This document shows positions 18,190 to 26,637 of a stretch of DNA of 52,829 nucleotides, in pieces. This stretch comes from JAHIVN01 sp018816645 (lineage in GTDB: Bacteria > Patescibacteriota > Dojkabacteria > JAHIVN01), in NCBI GenBank assembly GCA_043816305.1, contig JBDRHZ010000051.1, positions 1-52,829 on the forward strand, given 5' to 3'. Made by a program: the position numbers and the translations under genes. Every line of letters starts with the position of its first letter. The stretch's first letter is position 1. The notes below the pieces were generated by a model, which saw only the letters and a program-made list of their open reading frames with translations, was not told the origin of the DNA and searched no databases.

Positions 18190-18207
18190 CCTGCCTGCGC
18201 AGGCAGG
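18190..18207. repeat. Dispersed 18-bp palindrome, intergenic copy
   Basis: Identical to the copy embedded in the tatD-like gene at 651-668. It is followed directly by the 27-base element at 18207-18233. Confidence 0.85.
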
Positions 18208-18233
18208 GATTCCCTCCTATGGCAGACTAATTC
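18207..18233. repeat. 27-base dispersed element, copy 1
   Basis: Begins GGATTCCCTCC and ends GCAGACTAATTC. It matches the element at 19378-19404 at 24 of 27 positions. Confidence 0.75.
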
Positions 18234-18466
18234 CCCTTCGATAAACTCAAGGTCATTGAGCGAACCCTTTGAGTTCTCACCTTCCATTCCTCTCCGATCG
18301 CTCTCGCCTTTGGCAAGAAATTGGAACTTTTCTATTGCTGAGCCATACGTAGCCTTGGCGAAGTATTGCATAAGCTTTGTTCGTGACCTCATTATATTTG
18401 ATGGACAGGCCCTTTTCGATATATTAGAGATTGTAAAATCGATATGTAATCAGAATAATTCTAATT

Positions 18467-19207
18467 TTATTGGACTCTCTTTCTAATTTCTTGACCTATT
18501 AGTTCATATTCTTCTCTAGCATTTCCATACTCAGGTTTATAGCCCTCATGGACCATCGGGATATTTGTCTCTATTATTCCATTCAGGATAACAATCTCAT
18601 CTGGATATTTTGTAAATGAGTCATGTTGAGCTCCCAAAGCAGATATATGATAATGTGTGAGTCTGTCTCTAAATGCATCAAAGAAACTTTGGGCCGAGTT
18701 CATTGAATTATCATTTGTATATAAATGATTAACATCAAAAATAAATTTAGCCATTGGACATTTTTTAAATACAGAATCCAGATCTTTGACTGTCTTCCCG
18801 TACTTTTTCTTGTTATCCATGTTTTCAAAACCTAATAGGTCTCCAAATTCGCTTGATGCCCATTCAAAATCCACCACCTGATCAGGATGCAATACGTAGC
18901 TATTTATTCCAATATCCTGTGCAACTTTTTTTATGATTTTTAGATATGGCTCGACTTTTCTGTTAGGATAAATCAAAAATTCATTGTTAGAGCGATCATC
19001 TCCTGTAACAACTGGCAGATGTAACGATTTATACTTAAATCTGCTGAAAGCTTCATATGTTTTCTCAAAAGGAAATTCAAGAATCCCGGATAATGATGTT
19101 AGGCTCAGTTCGATTACATCAGTACTTACCTTTTGGTATTCAAAGATCTCTGCCTGAACTTGCTCTAATGTCTTTCTCTCAATTGAAAGGTTAAATCCTA
19201 ATTTCAT
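18467..19207 (-). CDS. TIM-barrel sugar phosphate isomerase/epimerase-like protein
   Basis: 246 residues with the xylose-isomerase-like/AP-endonuclease-2 TIM barrel pattern: KLGFNLS strand 1, DVIELSLTS strand 2, KSLHLPVVTG strand 3, SYVLHPDQV strand 4 with His, LLGFENMD with a metal-type Glu, KFIFDVNHLYT with Asp and His, THYHISALG with two His, and a late PMVHEG Glu. These match the usual Glu-Asp-His-Glu metal site of the family. The substrate cannot be told from sequence; a sugar or sugar-phosphate is expected, and an endonuclease IV-like activity is less likely because of the short length. It is transcribed convergently with the BadF-type kinase across the repeat segment. Confidence 0.8.
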   Translation of the reverse strand: MKLGFNLSIERKTLEQVQAEIFEYQKVSTDVIELSLTSLSGILEFPFEKTYEAFSRFKYKSLHLPVVTGDDRSNNEFLIYPNRKVEPYLKIIKKVAQDIGINSYVLHPDQVVDFEWASSEFGDLLGFENMDNKKKYGKTVKDLDSVFKKCPMAKFIFDVNHLYTNDNSMNSAQSFFDAFRDRLTHYHISALGAQHDSFTKYPDEIVILNGIIETNIPMVHEGYKPEYGNAREEYELIGQEIRKRVQ

Positions 19208-19541
19208 TTATATTTATATTAGATAAAAATTTGTACACTATCCCGTTTGTCAACATTCTTTCAAGATTTATCCTAATAAGCACAATTAGAGCCCAACAAA
19301 GTTATGTGAATTTTGTGAAACATTTGGATAATTTGATACTCATGAAGCTTTGACAGGATACTCTGACGGAGAGGGAAGGATTCCCGCCTGTGGCGGACTA
19401 ATTCGACTTACAAATATATATGTTCCCAAACTTTCTTTCAACTTAGGTGTTTCTGGTAAGTTACTCAATTTTGGTGCTTAATCGTATGATCTCTCCAAAA
19501 GGTAAAGGTTCAAGTATCTATTACCACTCTGGATTTAGTAG
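19208..19541. other. 334-bp intergenic gap with one repeat copy
   Basis: AT-rich and free of credible ORFs. The only recognisable content is the 27-base repeat at 19378-19404, preceded by a GGAGAGGGAAGG stretch that resembles the 3' part of the tRNA-Ser gene at 22829-22919 but has no tRNA structure. The promoter of the TIM-barrel gene should lie in the first 100 bases. Confidence 0.5.
19378..19404. repeat. 27-base dispersed element, copy 2
   Basis: Begins GGATTCCCGCC and ends GCGGACTAATTC. It contains a CCGCC/GGCGG dyad and differs from the copy at 18207-18233 at three positions. Confidence 0.75.
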
Positions 19542-21458
19542 TTATTGTTGTTTAAGTTTACTAACAGTTCCCTTGTCGGCATCAACTTCGACATAGTCTC
19601 CATCCTTCAAAACGCTGGTCGCATCCCCAGTCCCTACAATACATGGTATGTTCAATTCCCGACTGATGATAGCTGCGTGAGAAAGCATCCCACCTTGGTT
19701 TGTAATTATTGCTTTTGCTTTTCGGCATGCGGAAATCAATTCAGGACCAGTTGTATCTGCAACAAGTATTTGCCCTTTCTTCATTGATTTTATAAGTGTT
19801 GCTATTTCTTTCGTATTTGCAAAGCCAAACTTGAGTACTTTCACCTCCCCACGGACCTTTCCACTACTCGCAACTTGCCCCTTCAGTACAGACGCTTCTT
19901 CATTTGCTCTTTCTCTCATTTCTGCTATTGCTATTTTCGCTCTTTTGCCGTACGTATTTGTCACTTTTCCATTATTACTCCCTGAGATGTAAGCTACTTT
20001 CCTTTCCCTTAGTGTCTTCTCGCTTAATTTGGTACCGTCAAACAAGTCTATCACTTCTGAAATAGAATAAAGATTTAAATCCTTAGTTGGAATATTGAAG
20101 CTCTCTGAGATTTTTTCTAATAGTCGATCATAGTAGCTATCATCCGCATATACCTCATTCAAGAAGCTCCTTTTCTTGTTCTTGAACTCGCCAAAATCAG
20201 GAAAACTTGACTCAAATCTTTTTCTTTTCTTTGGATCTTTGAAAATTAATTCTGTGTAAAAAAATTCGGTCTTTGAATAAAAAAAGTAAGTCTTTGAGAT
20301 TAATTCCAAGAACCTTTGAGTAGTTCCTTTTCTTACCTTACCGTCATCCAAGACCTCTTCAAAATACTCCTTCGAATTTTTTACATGACTTGTGAAAGAT
20401 GCTCTATACTTCTGAATCGCATCTTTCTGGCTATATAATTTTAAACCCTCTTCGCAAGTATTTCTTATTATTCTGTTAGGGAGATAACTTATCCACAGTT
20501 TATTGGAAAACAAAAGGAGTGCATCCAGTTTTTTGTAATAACCCATAAACAAGTCAGAACCTAAAAACGAGGCGGGACCCTCCACTTCAAAAAGCTTTTG
20601 ATAGCCATGGATATTAATAAATAGACGGTCAGAACTACATTGACTCTGATGATGTTTTCTACCTGTTACGGGTCGAGCTTGGAGAATATATAGCTCATCT
20701 CGTTCGTACGTCCATTCAACATCCACCGGATAGCTATAATGATCTTCTATCTCTAGCACCGTCTTGGCGATGGTTATTACTTTTGAATCAGCTATTTTCT
20801 GTTTGTTTTGTAAATGTTTAGATACCTGTTTCTGGTCGGTATCTCCGCCCTTTTTGACTACCCCCATAATTCGTTGCTTCCCAATTGTCCTTGATACTAT
20901 TTTGGCCTGCGGCTTGCTAACAGTATACGTGTCTGGTGTTACCTTCCCAGAGACAATCATTTCCCCAAGCCCCAGGACGACTTCAATTATGATCTCGTTC
21001 TTATTTCCTGTGACAGGATTTAAAGAAAATCCTACTCCCGACACATCACTGTTTATCATTTCTTGAACAATAACAGCAACTCTCACATCTTTCGGGTCAA
21101 TCTTATTTGCCTTGCAGTACGCAACCACCCGAGAGTTAGCGATCGAATTACGACACTTTTTAATTCTTTCAATAAGTTCATCTTTGTTCACATTCAAGAA
21201 GGTGTTAAACTGTCCTGCAAAACTTGCGTCCTTTGAATCCTCAGCTGTTGCACTACTACGTACGGAGACACGATTAAGCCTAAGGTTGTCATATTCTTTA
21301 TAGATTCGTTTTTCATCTTTCTGCAAATCAGTTTCTGGGAGCACAACAAAACCTTTAGGGACATTCATTCCAATTTTGATAAGCTCTCCAAGGTTAGCTG
21401 CTTTACCACCGACAGAATTTATATCTTTAACTTGAACCTTGTCTAGATTTATTATCAT
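19542..21458 (-). CDS. PEP synthase/PPDK-like protein lacking the PEP-binding barrel
   Basis: 638 residues. The N-terminal part (1 to about 270) is a PPDK_N ATP-grasp domain: GGKAANLGELIKIGMNVPKGFVV, RVSVRSSATAEDSKDASFAGQF with the ATP-contacting Arg, and VDVEWTYERDELYILQARPVTG. A 280-residue middle region (about 275-545) has no motif I know. The C-terminus is the mobile phosphohistidine domain with catalytic His594 in GGMLSHAAIISRELNIPC. The C-terminal PEP/pyruvate TIM barrel of true PEP synthase is missing, so it resembles rifampicin phosphotransferase-type architecture (ATP-grasp, acceptor-binding middle, His domain), though shorter. The likely reaction is transfer of the beta-phosphate of ATP through His594 to an unknown acceptor. 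It lies 4 bases after the gene at 21463, which carries the same His domain. Confidence 0.82.
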   Translation of the reverse strand: MIINLDKVQVKDINSVGGKAANLGELIKIGMNVPKGFVVLPETDLQKDEKRIYKEYDNLRLNRVSVRSSATAEDSKDASFAGQFNTFLNVNKDELIERIKKCRNSIANSRVVAYCKANKIDPKDVRVAVIVQEMINSDVSGVGFSLNPVTGNKNEIIIEVVLGLGEMIVSGKVTPDTYTVSKPQAKIVSRTIGKQRIMGVVKKGGDTDQKQVSKHLQNKQKIADSKVITIAKTVLEIEDHYSYPVDVEWTYERDELYILQARPVTGRKHHQSQCSSDRLFINIHGYQKLFEVEGPASFLGSDLFMGYYKKLDALLLFSNKLWISYLPNRIIRNTCEEGLKLYSQKDAIQKYRASFTSHVKNSKEYFEEVLDDGKVRKGTTQRFLELISKTYFFYSKTEFFYTELIFKDPKKRKRFESSFPDFGEFKNKKRSFLNEVYADDSYYDRLLEKISESFNIPTKDLNLYSISEVIDLFDGTKLSEKTLRERKVAYISGSNNGKVTNTYGKRAKIAIAEMRERANEEASVLKGQVASSGKVRGEVKVLKFGFANTKEIATLIKSMKKGQILVADTTGPELISACRKAKAIITNQGGMLSHAAIISRELNIPCIVGTGDATSVLKDGDYVEVDADKGTVSKLKQQ

Positions 21459-21462
21459 GTGT

Positions 21463-22428
21463 TTATTTTTTTATAATCCTAACAATACCTTCATTTGCAT
21501 TCACCTCAATATAATCACCATCTTGTAAAACTTTTGTAGCAATTTCTGTCCCCACTACACATGGTATATTAAGTTCTCGAGACAAAATGGCAGCGTGGCA
21601 CAACATTCCACCCTCATCGGTGATAATTGCCTTTACATTCTTGATGATAGATAAAAATCCTGCTGAGGTCATCTTGGTAACCAATACTTTTTGACTGCTC
21701 AAAGATTCAACACACGTTGGATCAAATATTATCTTTACGGTCCCTTCCGTAATACCACCTCCTGCAGGAATTCCCTTCAACTGATCTGAATCTTTTGATA
21801 ACAACTGATTATCCGATTTTCCAATTTTAGTAGCATACTTATTGATAAGTTTAGATAACTCCTTTGCTTCATCAAATTTACCAGCTTGTTCGAATTTGTC
21901 TTTAAACACACTAATATTAGCCAATATTCGTCTTCCTTTTTCTGGACCATATCCTGCACGAGTGATTAACAAAGGTAATAAAAAAGAGTATTCCTTAATA
22001 GATCCTTGCTCACTTTGAATGTGGACCGTCCTACTTGAAGTAATCTGGTATTTGTATGAGGTTTTAATCCAATCGGCAAACTGAGTTTTAGAAAAAGGTA
22101 CCAAGTCAAAATTGTAACCAGTCGTCTTTGTAAAATTCTCATACTCATCAAAGAACTTGGACTCAATAGGTGGATGAATTTCTATTGCAGAGGGATCAAA
22201 ATTCCAAGGGATTAGGTCTTTCTTTAAGAGAATATTGAAGTGCCCGTCACGCAGAGGGGTATCATATCCGAGTAGTACATAAGGATATTGCCCTATCAGC
22301 ATCCAGTTGTTTACATCTATACCCCAATCTTTTAACAAGTTTGTTAAGCTGGATAAAACGGAATTAATCCTGTTAATCTTTGCCGAAGTTTTTTTCATTA
22401 CTTGCTGAATGATGTTAACACACTTCAC
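21463..22428 (-). CDS. Unknown N-terminal domain fused to PEP-utilizing phosphohistidine domain
   Basis: 321 residues. The C-terminal 50 residues (from 273) are a PEP-utilizing mobile domain with His278 in GGMLCHAAILSRELNIPC, nearly identical to the end of the next gene. The N-terminal region (about 20-210) is unlike ATP-grasp: its NNWMLIGQYPYVLLGY motif, followed by LRDGHFNILLKK, recalls the opening of a nucleotidyltransferase fold, but no clear catalytic Asp pair is visible. Start: GTG at 22428; ATG at 22398 (MKKTSAK) is equally possible, and neither has a Shine-Dalgarno. Its stop is 4 bases before the PPDK-like gene, so the two are surely co-transcribed. Without an ATP-grasp of its own it may accept phosphate from, or share an acceptor with, its neighbour; this is inference. 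Confidence 0.72.
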   Translation of the reverse strand: MKCVNIIQQVMKKTSAKINRINSVLSSLTNLLKDWGIDVNNWMLIGQYPYVLLGYDTPLRDGHFNILLKKDLIPWNFDPSAIEIHPPIESKFFDEYENFTKTTGYNFDLVPFSKTQFADWIKTSYKYQITSSRTVHIQSEQGSIKEYSFLLPLLITRAGYGPEKGRRILANISVFKDKFEQAGKFDEAKELSKLINKYATKIGKSDNQLLSKDSDQLKGIPAGGGITEGTVKIIFDPTCVESLSSQKVLVTKMTSAGFLSIIKNVKAIITDEGGMLCHAAILSRELNIPCVVGTEIATKVLQDGDYIEVNANEGIVRIIKK

Positions 22429-22828
22429 TTATAAATATTGTTTTCTCTTTTATTTTATCTCAAACCATAGAGTTTTACACGCAAATTGTTTATCACAGAC
22501 TTTAACCTCAACGGTCTCAATCATTCCTAGATGAAATTAGATGGGTTTTTGAGTCTCGCTATTGTGAGCAAATATCCAATGAAAGAGCTGTCATCATTGC
22601 GAATAATCTGTATAGATACGCAACAATTTGCATGAAGATAGATAAAAAATTTACCCAAAAGAACAAGCGTGGGATTCGAACCGCCAGAAAGCCTGTTGTA
22701 CCAGGTAGAAATAAGTATCACTGCTACAAGTAATCGCAAAGTTTGAAGATTAATAAAAATCGTTAGAACCCCAGAACAGCTTGGTCCATAGGGGTTTTGA
22801 TGTAGTTTGAGAGAATCGTAGCAAGAAA

Positions 22829-22919
22829 CGGAGAGGGAGGGATTCGAACCCTCGGTACAGTTTATTAACCGTACGACGGTTTAGCAAACCGTTGCATTCG
22901 ACCACTCTGCCACCTCTCC
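22829..22919 (-). tRNA. tRNA-Ser (anticodon GCU)
   Basis: On the minus strand the acceptor GGAGAGG at 22919-22913 pairs with CCTCTCC, followed by discriminator G at 22829. The D-arm begins TGGCAGAGTGGTCGAATGC; the anticodon stem-loop CGGTTTGCTAAACCG centres on GCT, reading AGC/AGU serine codons; a long variable arm (GTACGGTTAATAAACTGTAC) marks it as class II; the T-arm is GAGGGTTCGAATCCCTC. CCA is not encoded (TTT follows), so CCA must be added enzymatically. Length is 91 bases. Confidence 0.97.
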
Positions 22920-23003
22920 AGCTAGTTATTTAAGAAACAATGACTTCTTAAAACACTTACCGCCTTGCCTGCCTTTGACACTCTCCCCTATTCGGTTGCA
23001 GAG

Positions 23004-23032
23004 AGTATAGCAAAATAAAATTGAATTCTCAA
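23004..23032 (-). promoter_or_regulatory. Promoter for tRNA-Ser
   Basis: On the minus strand TTGAGA (-35, 23032-23027), a 17-base spacer and TATACT (-10, 23009-23004). Start of transcription near 22997, about 78 bases before the tRNA. Confidence 0.65.
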
Positions 23033-23057
23033 TTTTTGTTTACAATCTAAGCAATAG

Positions 23058-23442
23058 TATAATAAATATCTAGCCGACAGACTAACCGGAATTAATTTTT
23101 TAAAACTAAATAAACTCACAAACCTTACCTTTATTCCAATCATAGTACTACTGCTCCCTTTAATCATAGCGACACTGGTAGAGACTTTTCTTGCAGACAA
23201 GTATAACCAGTTTAAATCCTCTAGATACGTCAAAAAAACATTGGTTCAAAAAAGGCAGTGTGAAAATCTTAAGGTTTTACAAGGCCTTCAAAGATTACAA
23301 ATCCGGTAAGAAATAGACGCTTGAAAAGCTCGAAGTTGACTTATATAACTTATGCAAGGACTTGGAAATTAAAAGCCAACTATGTAACTGTTCGGAATTA
23401 AAGAAAAGCAGGCAGAACAACATTAGAACAGACTCCTCTTAA
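23058..23442 (+). pseudogene. Decayed small membrane protein gene (frameshift and in-frame TAG)
   Basis: From 23058 one frame reads a membrane-protein-like sequence with NLTFIPIIVLLLPLIIATL followed by ETFLADKYNQFKSSRYV, but has no ATG/GTG/TTG start. It runs to a TAA at 23307. In the +1 frame the downstream half also looks coding: FKKGSVKILRFYKAFKDYK, then SGKK, a TAG at 23314-23316, then LEKLEVDLYNLCKDLEIKSQ and on to a TAA at 23440. Together this suggests one small protein (membrane helix plus charged C-terminal tail) broken by a frameshift between about 23200 and 23260 and a nonsense codon. An assembly error could account for the frameshift but not easily for the TAG. Confidence 0.45.
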
Positions 23443-23518
23443 CCTTTAACCTCGTTTTTGATAGAATTACTTACTGCCTCATAGTTCAAGATTAATCTAT
23501 TATCAGTAGCACCTCTCC

Positions 23519-24052
23519 ATGAGTAAATCAAAACCTATCTTCTCTCTAGAATCTCTTTTCAAAATCTGCTACGACTTAAAGAAGTATGGGAAAAGAATAG
23601 GTCTGACACATGGTGCATTTGATCTTTTCCACCATGCACATCTTGATCTGCTTCAAAAGTCAGCTACTATGTGTGATTTTTTAATTGTTGGTGTAGACAG
23701 TGACTCAAGCATTCGAAGCTATAAAGGTCACAAAAGACCAATCGTAAAAGAAGAACATAGGATGGAAATCATAAGCGAGCTGAATTGTGTTGACGCTGCT
23801 TTCATAAAAGATATTCCGCATGATTCACCTAGCCACACCGGATTGTATAAAAATCTTTTGGTAGACCAGATCATCATAGGGACCAGATTTGACGAAAGAT
23901 ACAAGAAAGAAATATATGAAGAAGCCCATTCTCTAGGGACAAATCTTATAGAAATAAAGGTGGAAGACGATCCGTCTACTACTACAATGATAAATATGAT
24001 AATTGACAAATACTCTATAGATAGCTACAAACCTGCGGAGAAGATCCTGTAG
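23519..24052 (+). CDS. Cytidylyltransferase-like nucleotidyltransferase
   Basis: 177 residues of the HxGH nucleotidyltransferase superfamily (RfaE C-terminal/TagD-type). The ATP/CTP site reads THGAFDLFHHAHLDLLQKS (HHAH at 38-41, where the family has HxGH), then LIVGVDSDSSIRSYKG, KRPIVKEEHRMEIISELNCVDAAFI, and the second nucleotide motif STTTMINMI near the C-terminus. Members activate a sugar-phosphate, glycerol-phosphate or similar alcohol as its NMP derivative for cell-wall or surface polymer synthesis; the exact substrate is not readable. It opens a plus-strand series of envelope genes (24181, 25236, 26638, 29143), 128 bases before the acyltransferase. Confidence 0.85.
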   Translation: MSKSKPIFSLESLFKICYDLKKYGKRIGLTHGAFDLFHHAHLDLLQKSATMCDFLIVGVDSDSSIRSYKGHKRPIVKEEHRMEIISELNCVDAAFIKDIPHDSPSHTGLYKNLLVDQIIIGTRFDERYKKEIYEEAHSLGTNLIEIKVEDDPSTTTMINMIIDKYSIDSYKPAEKIL

Positions 24053-24180
24053 AAAAACAAAAGCCATCTTTCTAGATTGGCTATAAATCTACTAGTCACC
24101 CCATACCAGCTATCAGTTACCTGAAATTTTGAAATTAACCTTCTAACCCAAATCTGCTAAACTGTCAGTTATCAAATCAT

Positions 24181-25230
24181 ATGAATCATAACGGCAAGCA
24201 CAGAATAGTAGCCTTAGATATCCTCAGAGGAGTTGCTGTTTTCCTCATGGTACTTGCACATACGATTTCTTTTATATACAAAGGCAATTCGGAAACACTA
24301 GAGCTTCTCAAAAATGTTGGCAACACAGTCTGTTTCACTACCTTTTTGTTTACATCCGGCGTTTCTTCATACCTAGCATACATACGCATTCCCGAAAACA
24401 GCTGGAACAGAAAAAGGAAGTCTCTTTCAAAGAGGCTACTTGCATTAATTCTCGGATATTATCTTGTGGCGTTTGTCTCGAGAATTGACAGCATCGGATC
24501 AGTGCAAGATGTTATTAGAATATTAATTCTCAGAGACGTTCCCGGCTATACTGAATTTCTTATACCCTTCGTAGTGTTTGGTATCCTAATTCTTTTCGGA
24601 AGAAGTTTTATAAAAAGAATTTCAAGTTCAGTCTCTACGACCCTGGTACTCTCCGTTTTCTTCTTTGTGCTTGGAAGCACTATATACGACTTAAACACGG
24701 GAGGTCTACTAAAGCCCTATATCTCAATTCTTGCAGGAGCCGACGGATTATACAGATTCCCGCTCTTTCAATACTTCCCTGTATATCTGATCGGACTAAA
24801 CTTTGGCAGCAGGCTCAAGTCAAATGGCGGCAATATCAAAATAATGGCTCTTCGATATATACCTGCTCAGCTTATTTCAATGTTTGTTTTCTTTCTTCCC
24901 TGGGAGATTCCTCACATAAATACTTTCAACAGATGGCCACCTTCTATCTTCTTTATTTCTGTCGGTCTATTATTTTCGCTGCTTACCTTAGTTTTTACCG
25001 AGATAATTCACAAGAAAAAATCACTAAAAAAATTTGCGGGGCTTGGAAAAACTGCTTTGGGAATCTACATCTGGCATGATATAATTCTTCAGATAAATTC
25101 GAAGGTTTTCGAATATGAAACAGAGCTGTTTCTTCCGACTATCCTGGCCTTCGCTCTAGTTCTTTCAGCATCATTTGGGTTGGTTACACTTACAAGATAC
25201 AGCCGTTTTAAAGTAAAGAGTAGTAAGTAA
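24181..25230 (+). CDS. Multi-pass membrane acyltransferase (DUF1624/acyltransferase-3 type)
   Basis: 349 residues, about ten membrane helices. The N-terminal RIVALDILRGVAVFLMVLAH with Arg16 and His27 is the hallmark of the acyltransferase-3/heparan-glucosaminide acetyltransferase group, in which the first-helix His takes part in acetyl transfer across the membrane. The C-terminal GLGKTALGIYIWHDIILQI also fits. The expected role is O- or N-acetylation of an exported surface glycan or lipid-linked sugar. It ends 5 bases before the polysaccharide deacetylase-like gene, so acetylation and deacetylation functions are coupled in one transcript. Confidence 0.82.
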   Translation: MNHNGKHRIVALDILRGVAVFLMVLAHTISFIYKGNSETLELLKNVGNTVCFTTFLFTSGVSSYLAYIRIPENSWNRKRKSLSKRLLALILGYYLVAFVSRIDSIGSVQDVIRILILRDVPGYTEFLIPFVVFGILILFGRSFIKRISSSVSTTLVLSVFFFVLGSTIYDLNTGGLLKPYISILAGADGLYRFPLFQYFPVYLIGLNFGSRLKSNGGNIKIMALRYIPAQLISMFVFFLPWEIPHINTFNRWPPSIFFISVGLLFSLLTLVFTEIIHKKKSLKKFAGLGKTALGIYIWHDIILQINSKVFEYETELFLPTILAFALVLSASFGLVTLTRYSRFKVKSSK

Positions 25231-25235
25231 ATAAA

Positions 25236-26576
25236 ATGAACTATAAACAAACCGGAAAAGCAAAATACTTGGTCGTAGTTATAACAGCGCTTATTCTTTC
25301 AATCGCCGGTCTCACCTTTGGTATATATTATCTTCACAAACAAGTTGTTTCACCAGGATCTATCCTTGGTATCACTAGCAAAGCTGCACCTCAAGAGGAT
25401 CCTAGTTTTGCATTTACGGCAAATCGAACTTGGCATCTAAAAGGATCTGCCGAAAAAGAATATTCGACAATTGCGCTTACATTTAAGCTCAAGAATTCAC
25501 TTATTCCAGATGATAACCCAACTTACAAAATTGAGAATTCAGGTATTAAGGGTCGGTTCAACAAATCAAAAGATGGTGAATACACAGCAAAAATATCAAC
25601 TTCTGAACTGGATCCAGGGACCTACCGGATCTTAGCTTCTGCTGATTTCGGCGGCAGGGAATTTACGGCTGATCCTGTTCAGGTAAAGGTGTCATATCCG
25701 GTCTATGTCATATGGACTATGGACTGGGAGGGAGGAGACACAGTTGATGCAGAATTAAAGAATCTAAATAATTTTTCCAACAAATACAATATTCCCATTA
25801 CCCAATTCTTCAACCCCAGCATTTACACTGGAACGGTAAGTTCACAAAGAGCTGAATATCTGACAAAGTGGCTGCTGGACCGAGAAGCAGCTGGAGATGA
25901 GATTGGGATGCACTTGCATATGCACAAAACTCTTGTCGCTGCTGCTGGTCTTGAACCAAAAGACAAGCCTCAGTGGACAAACTACCTCGACAACGGCCAT
26001 GATGTCCCCTGCTCAACATATTCATACAAAGAGTTTAAACAAATTCTTGATTGGTCTATCGATAAATTTGCAGAAAATGGACTCGATAAACCGAAGTCTT
26101 TCAGAGCAGGCGGCTGGTTTGCTGATCTAGACAATCTCAAAGCACTCCAAGATACAGGCTTTCTGATAGACTCTTCTGGACGGGATGCATATGTGTGGGG
26201 AAGTCCTGAGACTAAGATCACAGGGCCTTGGAACTTGAGCATAACAACTCAGCCATATAAACCATCTGCTTCAAACCAAAATTCTTCAACTCCCTATCCA
26301 AACCTTGACCTATGGGAATTCCCCAACAATGGTGCAAATTCACTATTTTACACTTCCGACGATCTGATAAATCGGTTCGATATAAACTACAACAAAAAGA
26401 TTCTGACCGAATACAGAGTCGTCACTTACCTCACACATCCGCATGAAATCAGCAAAGATATACAGGTGCTGGATCCTGTATACAAATACCTAAGCAAAAG
26501 CAGCATAGAAAAGGATAAAGGGCCGGTTATTTACACGACACTGATTGACGCCTATAATGACATAGTTTCAAATTAG
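25236..26576 (+). CDS. Membrane-anchored polysaccharide deacetylase-like protein
   Basis: 446 residues: a membrane helix at about 11-32; an extracytoplasmic beta-rich region (about 50-150); then a NodB-like (carbohydrate esterase 4) domain from about 155. Readable CE4 landmarks are the first strand VIWTMDWEGG with metal/catalytic-type Asp163, GDEIGMHLHMHK with His226, His228 and His230 (metal His pair), the SFRAGGWFAD strand, TGFLIDSS, and a late YLTHPHEI with His. It should remove acetyl groups from a surface glycan. The opening motif is a variant of the common FTFDDG. It lies 5 bases after the acyltransferase gene and 61 bases before the C39-type gene. Confidence 0.82.
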   Translation: MNYKQTGKAKYLVVVITALILSIAGLTFGIYYLHKQVVSPGSILGITSKAAPQEDPSFAFTANRTWHLKGSAEKEYSTIALTFKLKNSLIPDDNPTYKIENSGIKGRFNKSKDGEYTAKISTSELDPGTYRILASADFGGREFTADPVQVKVSYPVYVIWTMDWEGGDTVDAELKNLNNFSNKYNIPITQFFNPSIYTGTVSSQRAEYLTKWLLDREAAGDEIGMHLHMHKTLVAAAGLEPKDKPQWTNYLDNGHDVPCSTYSYKEFKQILDWSIDKFAENGLDKPKSFRAGGWFADLDNLKALQDTGFLIDSSGRDAYVWGSPETKITGPWNLSITTQPYKPSASNQNSSTPYPNLDLWEFPNNGANSLFYTSDDLINRFDINYNKKILTEYRVVTYLTHPHEISKDIQVLDPVYKYLSKSSIEKDKGPVIYTTLIDAYNDIVSN

Positions 26577-26637
26577 TAGCCTAAGTGTAAGAAAATAGAC
26601 ATTAGGCCGTTTTACCTTAAACTTTACCTGGCTAGGC

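Larger units (their letters stand above)
18165..18466. other. Repeat-filled intergenic segment
   Basis: No credible gene. It holds the palindrome copy at 18190-18207, directly joined to a 27-base element at 18207-18233 that recurs at 19378-19404, then a CTTCGATAAACTCAAGG-type unit at about 18236-18265 with its own AACTCAA/TTGAGTT stem, then further GCCTTTGGC and GCCTTGGCGAAG-type fragments to about 18365. These look like accumulated small mobile or dispersed repeat units. Confidence 0.7.
22429..23518. other. 1.1-kb region with a tRNA gene and a decayed ORF
   Basis: Holds tRNA-Ser (22829-22919), its promoter (23004-23032), a tRNA-like fragment at about 22664-22735 and a coding-like but interrupted stretch at 23058-23442. 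A half copy of the GCCTGCCT repeat is at about 22962-22975. No intact protein gene is seen. Confidence 0.6.

Noticed and set aside
17985..18392. 135-codon minus-strand frame crossing the repeat nest
   Set aside because: Half lies antisense to the BadF-type gene and half is translated repeats (it contains the translated palindrome).
19370..19384. tRNA-Ser-like fragment (GGAGAGGGAAGGATTCC)
   Set aside because: Only the acceptor/T-arm-like string is shared; no anticodon arm or D-arm follows, and the bases belong to the 27-base repeat.
22988..23233. 81-codon minus-strand frame
   Set aside because: It is antisense to the better coding-like stretch at 23058-23442 and its translation is low-complexity Ser/Leu/Phe typical of shadow frames.
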